The position numbers and the translations under genes are program-made. From positions 558,001 to 622,000 of the forward strand of contig JBCAMK010000017.1 in the NCBI GenBank assembly GCA_038503065.1: DNA of 64,000 nucleotides, in the 5' to 3' direction. Numbering within the stretch: position 1 is the first letter of the stretch; the number at the start of each line of letters is the position of its first letter. Positions 48,109 through 61,000 of the stretch are shown in pieces. Origin of the DNA: Paragyromitra xinjiangensis. Its lineage: Eukaryota; Ascomycota; Pezizomycetes; Pezizales; Discinaceae. Below the pieces are notes generated by a model. The model ran no database searches, was not told where the DNA came from, and saw only the letters and a list, made by a program, of their open reading frames with translations.

Positions 48109-49944
48109 ATGCCTGTTACTCCAAGAAATCGCAAAGCCCGCGCAGCTAATCGTCCTGGCACGTCTTCTAGAAGCATTGATCCAGCATCATCCCTTCTCTC
48201 GCCTCCAAACCCGAAAGCGACATCCCTCAACCCTGTCCACGCCTTCTTTGCGCCGCGTCGGGACCCTTTACAGAATCTCTCGCCTAGTGGTGGTAATTCA
48301 CGTGGCCGAGGCCTTCCATCTCCAGAAGCGTCTCCGTCTCACAGGTCTAAGAGACAGCGTGTCGCTAAGTCTCTATTCGGCGAAAATGAAGAGCCAGAAT
48401 TCATAAAGCCAGAGATTGACAAGCAGGGGATTATACAGGAAGGGCCGGAAATTGTACTTTCAGCTATCCCGAAGAGGATCCGACCAACATTGAGGAATCG
48501 GATTTTAATGAGGAGTTTGGGTGGTTATGAATTGGGCTCAAGAAATGCTAGTTATCGAGGACATCACTGTGCAGGTAGGTTTTCTTATTACGTCACGCGT
48601 AAAGTATAACTTTTATTAACCTAGAGGTTATAGATTGGGATATTGAAGTTAGGGGATTCTATTCACGCCCAGAGGATTTGCACACTGTTTGCACTGCGGA
48701 AAACCGTCCTTCACTTCCTTTCACCGTCCAGGCTTGTAACCGTAATTCACTGGTCGCCGTGGGAGATGAGTCGGGAGCCGTACGACTAATCGAGTCAGCG
48801 AAAGATGAGACTCCTGGCTTCGGTGTGTATCTCGATTTATCATCCTATCTATGGATTTTACTAATATCCTATAGGAAAGGCCTATATTGGCATGAACTGC
48901 CATGATAATGCTGTATTCGACATTTCGTTTTCCCCAGATGATTACCAGATGGCTACTGCATCTGGTGACCAATCCGTTCGAATCTTCGACGTCCAAAAAC
49001 AAGTCTGCATCTCTGTCCTCCAGGGTCATCGTTCCAGCATTAAACAAGCTATCTTCAACCCTCTCAACCCCTCTGTTCTCACCTCCTGCTCCCGCGACGG
49101 CTCTATCAACATTTGGGATCTCCGTTGCGTTGGTGTTCGCTCTGAAGAGCTCACGATCCACAAACCAGTCAACTCCATCATCCAAGCACACACCCCACCC
49201 GCCACCCGTGGCAAAGGCAGCAGCAAACGAGTAGATGTATCCGTGACGGCAGTCACCTGGGTCGAAGAGTATAAAATAGCGTCAGCATCCGAGCTGAACG
49301 CAGAAATCAAGGTCTGGGACATCAGGAGTAGAAGAAAGACCGCACAAGCGGTCGAGGCGAGCGCGTTGCCAGCAAGCCATACGCTACCAGGACATCGTCC
49401 ATTTGGGCTGAATTCACTGACGATAAGTCCTGATGGCGCAAGACTATATAGCTTGTGCAGAGACTCGGTGGTATATGTGTACGACACACAGCATCTCGCT
49501 AACGGACCTGTCCATGCGTACACACACCCCCGGCTACATGCATCGACGTTTTATGTCAAGAGTGCGATCAGCCGTGATGGGATGCTACTCTCCGCTGGTT
49601 CGTCAGATGGCTGTCCGATTGTGTTTCCGACGGATGAGCGGTATCTTGATCAAAGCCTATACCCGCGCGTCCACCCGGAGGATTCAAGAGCGGCACAGAT
49701 CGGTAAGGTTATGCCTGTGGGTTATGGCGCTGCGCTCGTTCGGGGCTATGAGAAAGAGGTTACGGACGTTACGTGGACTGACCGTGGGGATATGGTCGCG
49801 ATATCTGATGATTATTTAGCGAGGTGTTGGAGAGCTGGTGAAAAAGGAGAGGAAGCGGAGAGTATGAGGGAAGGAGGGGAGGATGAAGGGAGGAGGTGGG
49901 GGTGGGGGTGGGCTGAGTTGGGTCAGGATGGGGTGGAGAAGTAG
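48109..49944 (+). CDS. CDT2: Cdt2/DTL-type WD40 substrate receptor of CRL4
   Basis: Three exons (48109-48574, 48625-48822, 48875-49944) encode 577 aa. A basic, Ser/Pro-rich N terminus precedes WD repeats from about residue 170: SLVAVGDESGAVRLIES, CHDNAVFDISFSPDDYQMAT, GDQSVRIFDV, LQGHRSSIKQAIFNPLNPSV, DGSINIWDLRCVG, and later AEIKVWDIRSRR and RPFGLNSLTISPDGARLYSL. WDLR (about 301) and WDIR (about 369) are the WDxR motifs that dock receptors onto DDB1. Cdt2 delivers Cdt1 and other PCNA-bound targets to the CUL4 ubiquitin ligase in S phase. The C terminus is Glu/Gly/Trp-rich and shows no clear PIP box. Homology to Cdt2 over other CUL4 receptors rests on repeat order and the long basic N terminus. 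Confidence 0.8.
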
Positions 49945-50762
49945 TGTCGCGGGGGTTTTCCTGAAAAGCGGGTAGTTCTTAATAGTGCACTCTTTTTTTT
50001 TGTTGGGTTGTATTTTTAACTTTTTTTTGTTTGAATGATGAGGTTACGTGTTGTGGGCATTATTAGGGGCGTTTGTTCGAGTAGCCTGTACTGAGTATTA
50101 TTATAATGATAGAAATGAGGAGGGGTATAGGCGTGGGGGTGTTTGTATGGAGGATAGGGAGCGGAGGCTAGAAATGCTGGGCCTCTGGCCTCCCGCGTCT
50201 AAAAGGAGGAAATTAGGCCACAAAGTCTCTACGGAGGCATTTTTTAAAACGGCTGTTTTAATAATAAAGTCAACTTGATCATTCTGCTGTTACGATATGA
50301 TTGAAACTCTGATAACTAGCTCATGTGGTGCGAGTGATTTTTTGTGATTTTTTTCGCTTACTTGGTGGCAATGCCAAATGAGCGATGGATTTTTATCTGG
50401 CATCTTGTTATCCTCCGTGCTAAGGTAGTTTCCGGTGATTTCAGTGATATGCTGGGGTTGTTTTGGGTGTTTTCCTAACAATCATCCTTTGTATGAGTTT
50501 ATGTAGCTGACATGGTGTTAGAATTCTTCTGGTTTCACCGGTAGTTGGGAGGAAGCTTGCAGATTCCTGGGTGTGTCAAGAGAGATCTTGAAACGATCCA
50601 AGAGGGTAGAACACCAGCGATGACGGCCCAAAACTTACGTAAAAGTGCCTTAAAAGCAGAACATATAAATACATGTACCATAGCTTATACCTTCCAAAAC
50701 CAAACCATCTCCCACCATCCCACCATCTCCCACCACCTCATCCTGCACCCAAATCCATCAAA
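49945..50762. other. Intergenic stretch
   Basis: 818 bp, T-rich after CDT2. It contains a TACATGTA at 50670-50677 and a C/A-rich leader (50700-50762) with CATCTCCCAC repeats right before the next ATG. No gene supported. Confidence 0.4.
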
Positions 50763-51137
50763 ATGGCAACCACCAAAATAATCACCACATTCACATGCGG
50801 CCACCAATCCGCACAAATCACCCAAAAGCCCGTCTCCGGCCAATTTATAGAACTGCGATCAGCAAGTACCCTCTGCTATGACTGTGTCCTAGAAGCGATA
50901 CGTTTGAGGCTCCAGATCATGGTTACCGAGTGGTTCGAGAGTGTCAACGAGCCTTGGAAGTCGGATTATAAGGGACATCCGAATGTGGAGATGCGGGTGA
51001 GCGATGATCGTGAGGGTGTGTTGGTGATCATTAGGGATGGTCGGGCGAGGGTGTTTGGGATGGCTTTTGCGCTGGCTTTTGATGCTTATGGGGTGGGGTT
51101 GGAGTGGGAGGTTGAGCCTTTTGAGGATAGGTTGTAG
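50763..51137 (+). CDS. Small uncharacterised protein, 124 aa
   Basis: Intronless ORF starting MATTKIITTFTCGHQSAQ, continuing CYDCVLEAIRLRLQIMVTEW, VIIRDGRARVFGMAFALAF and ending WEVEPFEDRL. TFTCGHQ ... LCYDC has the spacing of a degenerate zinc-knuckle or RING-like half (C-x-H ... C-x2-C), common at the start of small ascomycete orphan proteins. No signal peptide or membrane helix. The Cys/His start and the A/C-rich leader before the ATG support a real gene. Function unknown. Confidence 0.5.
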   Translation: MATTKIITTFTCGHQSAQITQKPVSGQFIELRSASTLCYDCVLEAIRLRLQIMVTEWFESVNEPWKSDYKGHPNVEMRVSDDREGVLVIIRDGRARVFGMAFALAFDAYGVGLEWEVEPFEDRL

Positions 51138-51902
51138 AAGTTGATGGCTGATCCTAGTTCTTTGAAGATGTTGGTTGGGTTTGTTTTGTTTGGATGGCCT
51201 TAACTGATACCGGTGAAGTTGAGGGCTTGGTTTTTTCGGAGGAGTTGGAGCATACATTGATGATTAAATTTATTTGGTTGTGCGTTGAAAGCGATCACTT
51301 TTAGTAGTAATTTTGGGTGTTTTATTGAATGATGGCATATATAAATATGCGCTTGAAATATAAGGAGACGGCCTGCAGAACTCTAATTTTCACAAGTGGC
51401 ATACGAGTGAGGATCTAAGATTCTAATTGGACTCATGTTTTTCTTAAAACTACCAGAATAGAGCGCCCTTAATAACAAGCCATAATTTGAATCCAATGAA
51501 TGGTACTTGTCAAGGATCATACCTTGGGTTAATTCCGGAGTTGAGGGAACGACCCTAGTCGAACCTTTGGGGTATGGCAACCGGGGCATGTTTTCTGTTG
51601 GTAAGCTTATTCCTCCATCTAAAATACGTATTAGGAGATGGAAACGGAAACAATATTATCTTCTTGCATGTTATTGGGAACCTCTGGTAATAATAGTTGT
51701 GACTATAAGCTGGGTTAGGGTTGACTGCCTTGTTATCGGTCCCCGCAATAGGGGGTAGGCCTGACGTCAAAATAAAACAGCATTGGCTCCGGGCGGGGTT
51801 AGCTCTTGCTTTTAGGAAATATTTCACTTCTTTAGCTGTGGAGGCTATATCTTTCTTGGTCACCATCTAGTAGAATCGATCAGTCCAGTATTTGTTTGGA
51901 TT
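51138..51902. other. Intergenic stretch
   Basis: 765 bp between the small orphan gene and the BTB gene. Short ORFs only; nothing recognised. Confidence 0.4.
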
Positions 51903-52797
51903 ATGGCGTTATCTCACTCCAGGTTTATATTCCCCTCTTTCCACTTGGAGTTTGAGCGTTCTTTTTTTGAGAAGCTGACCAAACTTCAGCGCTTTCACCT
52001 CTGAAATCTTCGAACTCATAGCGCAGGATGGGCAGAAATTTACTGTCCATGGTGCTATCCTCGCTGCGCAATCTGAGCCTTTACGAAGAGCCACTACAGG
52101 CCCCTGGACGGAATCTCAGGAACGAAAGATCGATCTACAGGAATGGGACAGTGATACCGTGGATCGACTAGTATGCTTCCTGTACAGAGGTGACTATCAA
52201 AGCCCGGACACGAAACCGTTTTCACCACTTCTCCTAGCGCATGCAAAAGTCTATGCATTGGCGCACTATAAAGACGTCAAAGCCCTTAAGACACTGGCTC
52301 TGCATCGCCTGAAGGCAGCTCTTGTGAACAACAACGCGATTGAACCGGAGGCTATCGTCGAGCTAGTACGTTATGTTTACTTAAATACTGATTCCCTGAG
52401 AAGCGGGGAAGAGCCCATGCGGCGGATGGTCTTGTACTTTGTTGCTTCTAACCGGGTTTTGGAGAGCTCGGAGATGAAACGGTTATTAAGTGAGGAAGGT
52501 GGCCTGAGCCGCGAATTCGTGATTGAGACCAAGCTCTATGAACAGATGGTAAAAAAAGAGGATGCTCAGGTTAGCTTTGAGGTTGCCAGGAAGGAATTAC
52601 TTGCGCTTAGAGAAAAGGTTCGTGGTTTGGATCAGGAGAGAGCTATGGAGAGGGTTAGGAAGGAATCTTTTAAGGCTGGTCTTAGAAGTAGTCAGCAGGA
52701 GGTAACGACACTTACGGAGAAGATTCGTCTTTTGGAGGCAGAAGCGGCAAGACAGAAGCGCAGGGGGGGTAAGGATTTACTTAGGATTGATTATTAG
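51903..52797 (+). CDS. BTB/POZ domain protein
   Basis: Likely two exons (51903-51922, 51990-52797), 275 aa. Exon 2 is certain: FELIAQDGQKFTVHGAILAA, then TGPWTESQERKIDLQEWDSD, TVDRLVCFLYRGDY is a BTB core as in fungal BTB proteins, followed by AHAKVYALAHYKDVKALKTL (post-BTB helices) and a C-terminal coiled coil (about 200-265). Exon 1 is a 20-nt proposal (MALSHS) chosen because an in-frame stop precedes the TTCAG acceptor at 51989 and the phase fits; its GTTTAT donor is weak. No MATH, BACK or kelch domain is present, so it could be a CUL3 adaptor or a self-associating scaffold; which is unknown. Confidence 0.65.
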
Positions 52798-53670
52798 GGC
52801 TAGGTCTACGCTAAGTAGGATTAAGAGAATGAGCTATTCGTCAGAAAATAACATCTGCCACTTGGTCTCACCTAAGTAGCAACCGAATGTCATTCAAATG
52901 ACAAATTTGCCCTTCGAGTCTTGTATCAAGCCTAATGGAACTTTCGGTGGGGAGCTCTTGTAGTTTAAATACTCTATAGCTATTGTGTTAGGAGCTGGTG
53001 TGGGGATACTCATGGCGATCATTGCAGTATGGTTGATATATCGTTACTTCTATCCTATTCACCTAGACTAAATTAGACCTTGGTTATGCGTAGATAGAGC
53101 ACCAGAAAGCTTAAGAATATGTACAGAGGGCCACTTAGTATATTCCACTATTTTCTAGGGTAAAGCTACAGATGGGAAGGTTAGGCAAGATTGATCTCTT
53201 AGGAATTTGTGATAAGGGTTGTAGTGGATCGGCTGGCCTTGATACCTTCATGCACTTACCGCCACGTTGTTTTCTGGGTCTTATCGAACTAGCAGAGAGT
53301 GTTTATTTTAAGAATAATTTTATCCGTGAAAAAAATCATTGTGAAAATTCACTCCACTTTTAGCTTGCATTATTCGTTTGCTTACGGTTAGGTTTAGAAA
53401 AAGGAAGACGGTATAGGTTCTCCTAGGCCATCCTATAGCTAAGGTCAAAAAGTAATAAATAATGACTACCTGTATATTAGGATATGCGCTAGCTTAGATG
53501 CGATCGAAGAGGTTGAAGCCAAGACCCAGCAGTGGAGACCAGTTGGTGTTACATGGAGTTCTATACTTCACCGGCAAGTTCCGCCCAAAGCCGCATTCCG
53601 TGTAACATCGCTCGAAACATCATAATAATTTTTCCCACGACGTCACTTAACAACCCAATCGCAAACCATA
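52798..53670. other. Intergenic stretch
   Basis: 873 bp, AT-rich, with no supported gene. A segment at 53437-53465 (GCTAAGG..AAAAAG..ATAAATAATGAC) faintly recalls the end of the MITE at 26905 but lacks a partner repeat. Confidence 0.35.
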
Positions 53671-54821
53671 ATGGCATCGATACGATTATGTACACGCACA
53701 GCTACAAACCCCCGTCTATCATGTAGTGTAACTCACAATCTTCACACCTTACCTCACCGACGCTTCCATTCGTCACACGCGACCCCCAATGTTGATTCTG
53801 CGCGCACCTACTGTTCTGAACTCCTCCGGTACGCCTGACTAAACCACAAGACCAACACAATTCTAATAGGGGTATCAGGAAATACGACTACCCCTCACAT
53901 CTACTCTCGGCGTTCGTACACCCTCGTGCGCGAGATGCACATCTTGTGATCCGTGCGTTTAACGTTGATATTGCACGCATTGAGGACCAGGTTAGCAGCG
54001 TGACAGTTGGACGTATGCGTATGCAATTCTGGAAGGATGCAATTGACAAAACGTACGCTGGACGACCGCCGGCTGAACCGGTTGCGGTATTGTTGGATAA
54101 AGTATTGAGGGAGGATGGGGCGCCGTTGAGTAAGGGTTTTTTCAGGAAGGTTATTAGTAGTAGAGTATGTGCTACCCTTTGGTTAGTGAGGGTTCTGTGC
54201 TCATGGGTTTAGGAGCAATATCTTGGGAATGTACCCTTCCCTACTCTATCCGCTCTAGAGTCTTATGCGGAAGGCACATATTCCTCCTTATCCTACCTGG
54301 CTCTTGAGTCCTTCCACCAGCACTCTGTAACCCTCGATCACATCGCATCCCATATTGGGAAAGCTACGGGTATTACGGCTATCTTGCGGGGAATGCCATT
54401 ACTTGCCTTCCCACCTGGTGGGGCCAGCGCAGGAGCAGTCGTATTCCCACTCGACGTGTGTGCTGAGTTTAATCTTCGCCAGGAAGACATACTGAGGCAA
54501 GGTAGTACTGCTTCAGGTCTAGGTGACGCGGTGTTTAAGGTGGCGACACTGGCGAATGATCATCTGATTACGGCGAGAAAAATGTTGGCTGATTCTGGAG
54601 AGGAGGGGAAAGGGGTTGTGTTTGCGGGTTTTTTATCAGCGGTATGATAGGTTGTTTCTGAATTGAGGTATGTTGAGGGCTGACGGTTGTAGGTGCCGAC
54701 GTCGTTATATCTTGAGCGGCTGGAGGCGGTTGATTTTGATCCGTTTCATCAAAGCTTGCAGAAGAGGCCGTGGAAATTACCGTGGAGGGCGTATCGCGCA
54801 TATTCGACGAAGGAGTTTTAG
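53671..54821 (+). CDS. NDUFAF6-like complex I assembly factor (squalene/phytoene synthase fold)
   Basis: Four exons (53671-53828, 53879-54164, 54213-54641, 54693-54821) encode 333 aa. A basic Ser/Thr/His-rich presequence (MASIRLCTRTATNPRLSCSV ... HRRFHSSHA) implies mitochondrial import. The fold then follows NDUFAF6: ARTYCSELLR-KYDYPSHLL, ARDAHLVIRAFNVDIARIED, QFWKDAIDKTYAG, HIASHIGKATGITAILRGMP, and the C-terminal LYLERLEAVDFDPFHQSLQK. The Asp-rich DxxxD motifs of true squalene/phytoene synthases are not intact, fitting an assembly factor and not a prenyl synthase. Exon 1 has another ATG (53790) in a different frame, which does not join. Two acceptors nine bases apart (53869 and 53878) are both in frame. 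Confidence 0.8.
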
Positions 54822-57800
54822 TATCAATTTTAGATATAGATGGTATGAATTAGAGCCTATAGCTGTGAAGCAAGTCCACCGCTTCTTTGGCTGTATAGTG
54901 GCAGATGAGTAAATTAATGGGATGAATTTGAGACGCTGGATAAAATTTCTTTTCGATCACGTATGAACCTAGTAGAGAGAGATTTCCCTACCAATTTTAC
55001 AGCATAGCTACGAACTTCGACGTTATATATTACAAAGTACTGAGACTTCTTCATTCCCCGCCGGAAATAAGGCGTCTGGGTCAGTATCTACCTTGTTCCC
55101 AGTGTACTACTAGAGAGCAAGCTATGCTACTTTCTCCTCGGTACTGGATGTGTTTAGTCACGGTGAGAATGAACCATCCCGCCCACTCTAGTTATGAAAA
55201 ACTACTCGACACTATTAGAAAAGCGGCTAGTGCATCATCCAGTTAACCTGATGTCAGTCATATGTGTAGAACCACACAGAACAAACCCAGAAGGCAGCAG
55301 AAACACTCTTTAAAGTCGTATTACCTCATTCTACCAGCTCTACATCACAAACCGACACCCTTTATCCAAACGAAACCCTATCTAAAGGGGCGTGAAAGTA
55401 GGTAAAGAGAATGAAGGCGACAAAACCGGACGACATAAAAGCATGCCGAAAACCCCAGCTTTTTCAACGCAGCCAATCCCCATCGAGCTTAAACCAAAAT
55501 TTTGAGAAGGAGTTGGGAGATTTGCTTACCATCCTATAGTAAAACGCGAAGGTTCTCGCCTTCGGGTTCAAGAGGGTTGCGATGTCGTGTAACACAATAT
55601 AATCCACCCCGATTATGTTGACTTCGGTGAAGCGTAAGTTCTTAGATGGCACCGTAATAGGTAATATAGCCTTCGATATGATAGGTGTCTCTATTTCCGT
55701 GGCCCCTAAGGCATTGGCGGTCTGTACTAAGTTAGCATTAGGAAAACCAAGTTTCTCTATCTTTGGGCCACTTACTTGCTCCGAGACATAGGTTCTAGGA
55801 GAACCAGTATAGTATGATCTCCCTATGAGGGTTCGGATTATAAGATACCCGCCTTATAAAGATAAATATTCCGGCACCGATAGAGATTTATTTGGGCCGT
55901 TCCATATAAATTATCTGCTCTATAAGGGCACGGAGTTACTCCAATTTCGTATCCTAACAAGGCGATTGTAATGTATCGAAGAACAAATGAATCTGTTTGG
56001 CTCTCCCCCCTAAACGGACAAGTAGAGTAGCAAGACATTACTTGTTCATCCCCAAACCGCGCCTCTCACATATTGCATAAAATCTGAGGGCCGGCTTTAG
56101 AGAAATATTTAACCCCAAAGATTTCGAATATTTCGTGGGAGAGTACTTTTTCGCCAATATCAGTTATGGGACGTCATAGTCATCAGTTCCTGCTGGAATT
56201 CCGTCATGAATATCAACGAGATATCTGCCCCTCTAGCGATAGAGGGTGGTCTCACGAAAACGATATGACTAATCTTTGGAGAACGCTAAATGCTAGGTAA
56301 GCGTATCATATCCGAGGGAGCCAGAGACGGGGAAGCGGAGCGGGGCCTAAAGGGTACTGTCGAGGGATTGTGGATTATCAGGGCACTAGGTGCCGAAATC
56401 TGACGTGGAGCTGTAAGATTATGATCCACCATATGGGCCCATGTAAGTAGGACCGGGAGTGACGAGGCGAAGAATTGAAGCAAACATATTGAAGAGGAAT
56501 TGCTATTGAGCTTTGGCGAGCTGATAAGTGTAATGAGTATTATTAGTGAGCTGATCGAGGTGGTTGACAGGATTAAGCCATCAATAACAAAGAATAGGAA
56601 AGTAGAAACTCCATCATTCGTTTCTTTGCTATCTTCCGTGCTGCTCCGTTTGACGTTCAAAAACTATTAGTACTTCCTATGGAGCAAAGAATGGTTATCT
56701 CCACCATCTCCACGGTCCGCATCTCTGATAGGATGACTCTCTCAGAGCTTTCCACTGTTTCTTTAACGTAGGTTCTCATCTCTTGTTGGGCAAGGCTATG
56801 GTGGTACAGCTTAAATATAACCTAGTAACATCAGTAAAAGCTACATAAGAGTCCAAAAACATACCGTACCAACTCCGACAAGCATTTACCCATGCTAAAC
56901 GATTATCCACCTTAGCCAGGTGTATGTACGGTCGCACAGTTTGTTTACCACGGTGAGATCCTGATGTCAGTTAGTTTATATCTAAATGAATGTGAACCTT
57001 GGATTCTTACAGTTTCAGCCTTAAAGATCCCCCTAACGACCGTATTTAGTCCGAGCAGTTCACCTGGTGGTCTGAAATTGCCTACTCTACTATAGCTTCC
57101 TTTAGCGAAATTAGTGTAACTATCAGGGCCACGGCGGGGAGCTGAAGCTTGCCTGTGTGTTGTTGAAAGCACGACCCGGAGTGAAGTACCGAGGATGATT
57201 AGTAGCAAGACGAACGGGCCACTGTAATTAGACCAGTCAACATCTAGGTTGATAGTGTGGGCTCTAGCGGAGTTTTATAGACTATGATGGAAAGGTTGCT
57301 TTCCCGCAGTTATAGGAACGATGAGAAAGATCGAAGGTGAGTTTAGGTATGGATGAGAGTCTGTGACTGCGGCTTACTGCGTACTGTAGGGGTAACCTAG
57401 GGTAGGTGGGATAGAAACGAGCTAATGGCTACTCAAGATTGGTTAGGAGCTGTCTGTCTAATCTCTTGGCAACCAAGTCTCAGATCCTCTATTAAATGGC
57501 GTTCGGGTGACCACTTAATTTTCTTTGTTCTCCCATAGAAAAGGTATTTTCGCAGCCACGAGCCATCAAACTACATAGATGTGAAAGAATTTCCACCCTC
57601 AGATTAGGCAATGGTGAATTCCAACTAACTTTCTCACCCCACGACCTTAATAATTAAAGGCCTTTAATACGACTTAGGCAATAACTTATGAGGCTAATAT
57701 ATTTTAGGAACATAACAGGAAAGATCAAGGCGATATCATAAGGTTTTGTATCCGAAGTATTCGGTGGGAGAACTAATCAGCCAACGCAGATTGGAATCCT

Positions 57801-58049
57801 GCCTCGACTAATATCTTTTTTAGTTTTGATTTGGAGTTTATTTTGAGTTCGATCCGGATTTTTAATAGCCCATCCTTCCCATTAGCACCGTGGCAGCAGT
57901 CAAAGTACCTACTTCGACGGTGTCATGTTCGAAAAAGAGCAGGAAGAACTACTTTAGGTCCTGCAAATACGAGAGTAGAGACAAACAAACATAGCTCCAT
58001 TCTCTATAGTTGCACAATATTTCCCCACCTCACTCTTTAACTACCCCAA
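54822..58049. other. Gene-poor stretch with fragmentary coding signals
   Basis: 3.2 kb without a confident gene. The minus strand of 55464-57208 carries several protein-like segments, described separately. 57208-58049 shows nothing but short ORFs. Confidence 0.4.
55464..57208 (-). pseudogene. Unidentified multi-exon gene or relic
   Basis: Read on the minus strand, successive segments look translated but change frame: LLLIILGTSLRVVLSTTHRQ (57208 on), YIHLAKVDNRLAWVNACRSW (about 56930-56870), HHSLAQQEMRTYVKETVESS then SERVILSEMRTVEMVEITIL (about 56800-56660), a hydrophobic stretch STTSISSLIILITLISSP with FFASSLPVLLTWAHMVDHNL (56660-56286), VFVRPPSIARGADISLIF (about 56260-56200), and TANALGATEIETPIISKAIL ... 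VPSKNLRFTEVNIIGVDYIV (55720-55525), bounded by a TACAG acceptor and a GTAAGC donor. I could not splice all parts in one frame. It may be a gene with many introns, or a decayed one. Family unknown. Confidence 0.35.
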
Positions 58050-61000
58050 CTACCTCTTCAACGTTTTCTGTTTCTCCGCACCAACAACCACCTTCTTCTT
58101 AACAAACAACCCCTTCCTCTCCCTCACTTTATCCATATACTTCCTCGCAACATTCTCCCTATCCGCCATCTCCCCCAGATCCTCCAGCTCATCCTCCGTG
58201 AACGGAACCCAAAATGGATCTTCATCCACCAGCATTTCATACCCGCTGAAAATCAGCTGCGGGCTCGCTGCACCAGATGTCCTTGTCCTGATCTCGTCAC
58301 CGAAACCGAAGGATTCAGCTACAGGCAGGGAGGCCCGGATTGTGAAGAACGGTGTACCCTCGTTCATTTCCTCTGCGAGGATGCGGCCGCGGCGACGCGT
58401 TATTACAGCGTAGACTTTACCGAGGACCTCAGCTGTTTGGAGAATTATTCATTAGTTGTATTTTCTTATAGGGTTTGTGGGGTGGACGTACTCGAAGCTT
58501 GGATGTCACAGCTATACATAGCCATCAACAGTCTTGGGCTCCAATCCAAGAAGGCATTCTTGATCGCTTCGCGTACCAATGTCACAACTTCGAAATTACG
58601 ATGCCTGTCTTCTTCGAAGTTCCGGTTCCCCTCCTGGTCCTGTACAGTAGCTTCCTCAACGAAACAAGCAATCCCTTGCACAGGCTCATGACATAGTGGC
58701 CCCTGCCATGTAGCCATTTGGAACGCATGGGTTAGCCTATCTTCGAAACCGCGCGCAGAAGCTGACGCGCCATCCTGCGCCTCAGACCCAGCAGGTGTAT
58801 CGTTGAGTCTACATTGCGCCATAGTCAGCATCATATCCCATCACTCGGCAGTAGAAAACGCGACATACAGTCTCCTGAACAACCCCTGACTCGTCGCATC
58901 AATTAGCAAATTTGGCCCCACCCTCCGCGGTCCAAACGCTGCAATTTTCTCTACAACGCCCGCCCAAACTTCCTTCTCACCACCTTCGTTAAACGCCTTC
59001 TTCAACCCCTCACAGAACTCCGGTAACTTGAGCAACCCGGCTTTCTCCGTCCCTTCCGCTGCATCTGCAACCGCTTTCCCAGCTGCATCCGCCACCTCAG
59101 ATGCCGCCGTATCGGCTTCTTCGATTCCCCCGCGCTCGGCGTAGAGCTGTTTGATAGACGCGCTGTTTTTCAGGAGGAACTGTGTAACCTCGGACGGCAG
59201 CGGTCGTAGCCTGATCCGTACAGTAACTTGTTTACTAGGTGTAGTAGCAACTACTGTTCCTCTTGGGAGATTTGGATCCTTTGGCGGTGACATTTCTGGG
59301 GCCGCAATGATAGTCTCACGGTACGGCACGATAGGTGCTGAGGACTGTATTTCGATCTTGGCGAAGCGTTCTCTAAGATCCTTCAAACACCTCTAAACGC
59401 CATCAAAAAAATTCTGTCAGTATCATCCCTACTTCAAACTCAACCACGTTGGGATAGCTATACCTCTAAATGCAATTCCCCTGCCGTCAATAACACATGC
59501 TCTCCTGTTTCTTGCGCGATATACTCCGCACACGGGTCCGCCTGCTCCAGCATCTTAAGTCCTTCAATCATCTTATTCATCTCACTCGGATTCACAGGCT
59601 CCACCGCAACTCTAACAATTGGCGCAGCTCCCAAGTTCACACCCGCTAAATTAACCCCTCCAGTAGGAAGAGAGCAGAGTGTTCCATTCTTAAGGATCTT
59701 CCCCTCCAGCCCGCCAATCCCAAATACATTACCCGCAGGCACGGACTCAAGACTCTGTAGGTCCCTCCCCATCATGTAATACAGCTCCGTCACCGTAATC
59801 TTCGTGACGTGCTGGTCCGGATGCGCAGGTGTGTATTTCGGCCCCAACACATATAGCTCCTGACCTAGCTTAATCGTACCCGAATACAATCTCGCAAACC
59901 CGATCAACCGCTCTTTATCCTCTAGATCCTCCTCTTTAGGTTTCTCTGGTTCTTTTTCCTCTTGGGTGATTGGTGATGTCAATGCATTGAAAGTAGCGCT
60001 TTCTCTTGGTGCTGGCGTGGGCGTTGTTGATGCAATCTCGACCCCAGGGTCCTCGTTTGCCGCGATTGCCCTGGCTACCGCTATCCGTTTCTGACGTGCC
60101 TGCTCTCGCATCTCTTCTGCTGTTAACTGCACCCTCATGACCTTTTTGAGGTCCTTCTCTGGGACTGCGACCATCTTAGAGACGTATGCCATGATAGGGG
60201 CGTCGTCGGCGGTGTCGAAGTTGACCATGGCATTTTTGATCTTCTCGTCGACTTTATCTGCCCCAGGTGCGGTAGCGAGGATGATGGGGATGCGCTTACT
60301 CTGTGCTGCAGGCGGAGCGGGGAGCTGCTCAATGACGGTGATGAGGACGGAGGTAGATAAGGGTAGCCATTGTGCGAAGATAGAGGTGAGAAGGGAGCGA
60401 GTATCTTTGGATTTGAGATCACGGGGGAGGATCTTAAGAGCGAGGGACTTGACGATGCGCTCGACTTTATCTTGGTCTCTACAGCGAGTGAGAGTTCATG
60501 AGCGAGATGTTTAATTGATTGAAACTCGACAATGATAGATATAACAGAACAAAGAAAAGAAATAGGAAAAAAACGTACTTATTCAGTACGGTACTCTCAT
60601 AGACAGCCCATATATTCTCGAGTACAAGCTGCACAAACATCGGCTTTAGGCTCCTCCCCTTGAGATGTTTCGCTGCTAGCACCCGCTTAGTCTTTGGGTC
60701 TAGGTAAAAGTCTCCCCAGAGCACCTTCTCGAGTACGCTTTTCTTGATGCCTAGCTTTTTCTCATAGATCGATGCGAATTGGCGGATGGTGAATGCCCAC
60801 CCGTCTATCGCGGATGCGAAAATAACGTTGTGTTTTTCCGGCGCAAAGTAGATGTCTTCGTCGTCTTTTTCTTCGTATTGCGACTCGGGTGTTTCATCTC
60901 CCGGTACTTCCTTTCCGCCCTCCTGTCTAAGCTTTGTTGCAGCAAGCCTTGCTTCTAGTGTTTCCCGCCATTTAAGATCCTCTTCCATGCGTTCTCCGGC

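Noticed and set aside
53437..53465. Second copy of the MITE end
   Set aside because: Similarity to the TIR is patchy and there is no inverted partner or TA-bounded unit.
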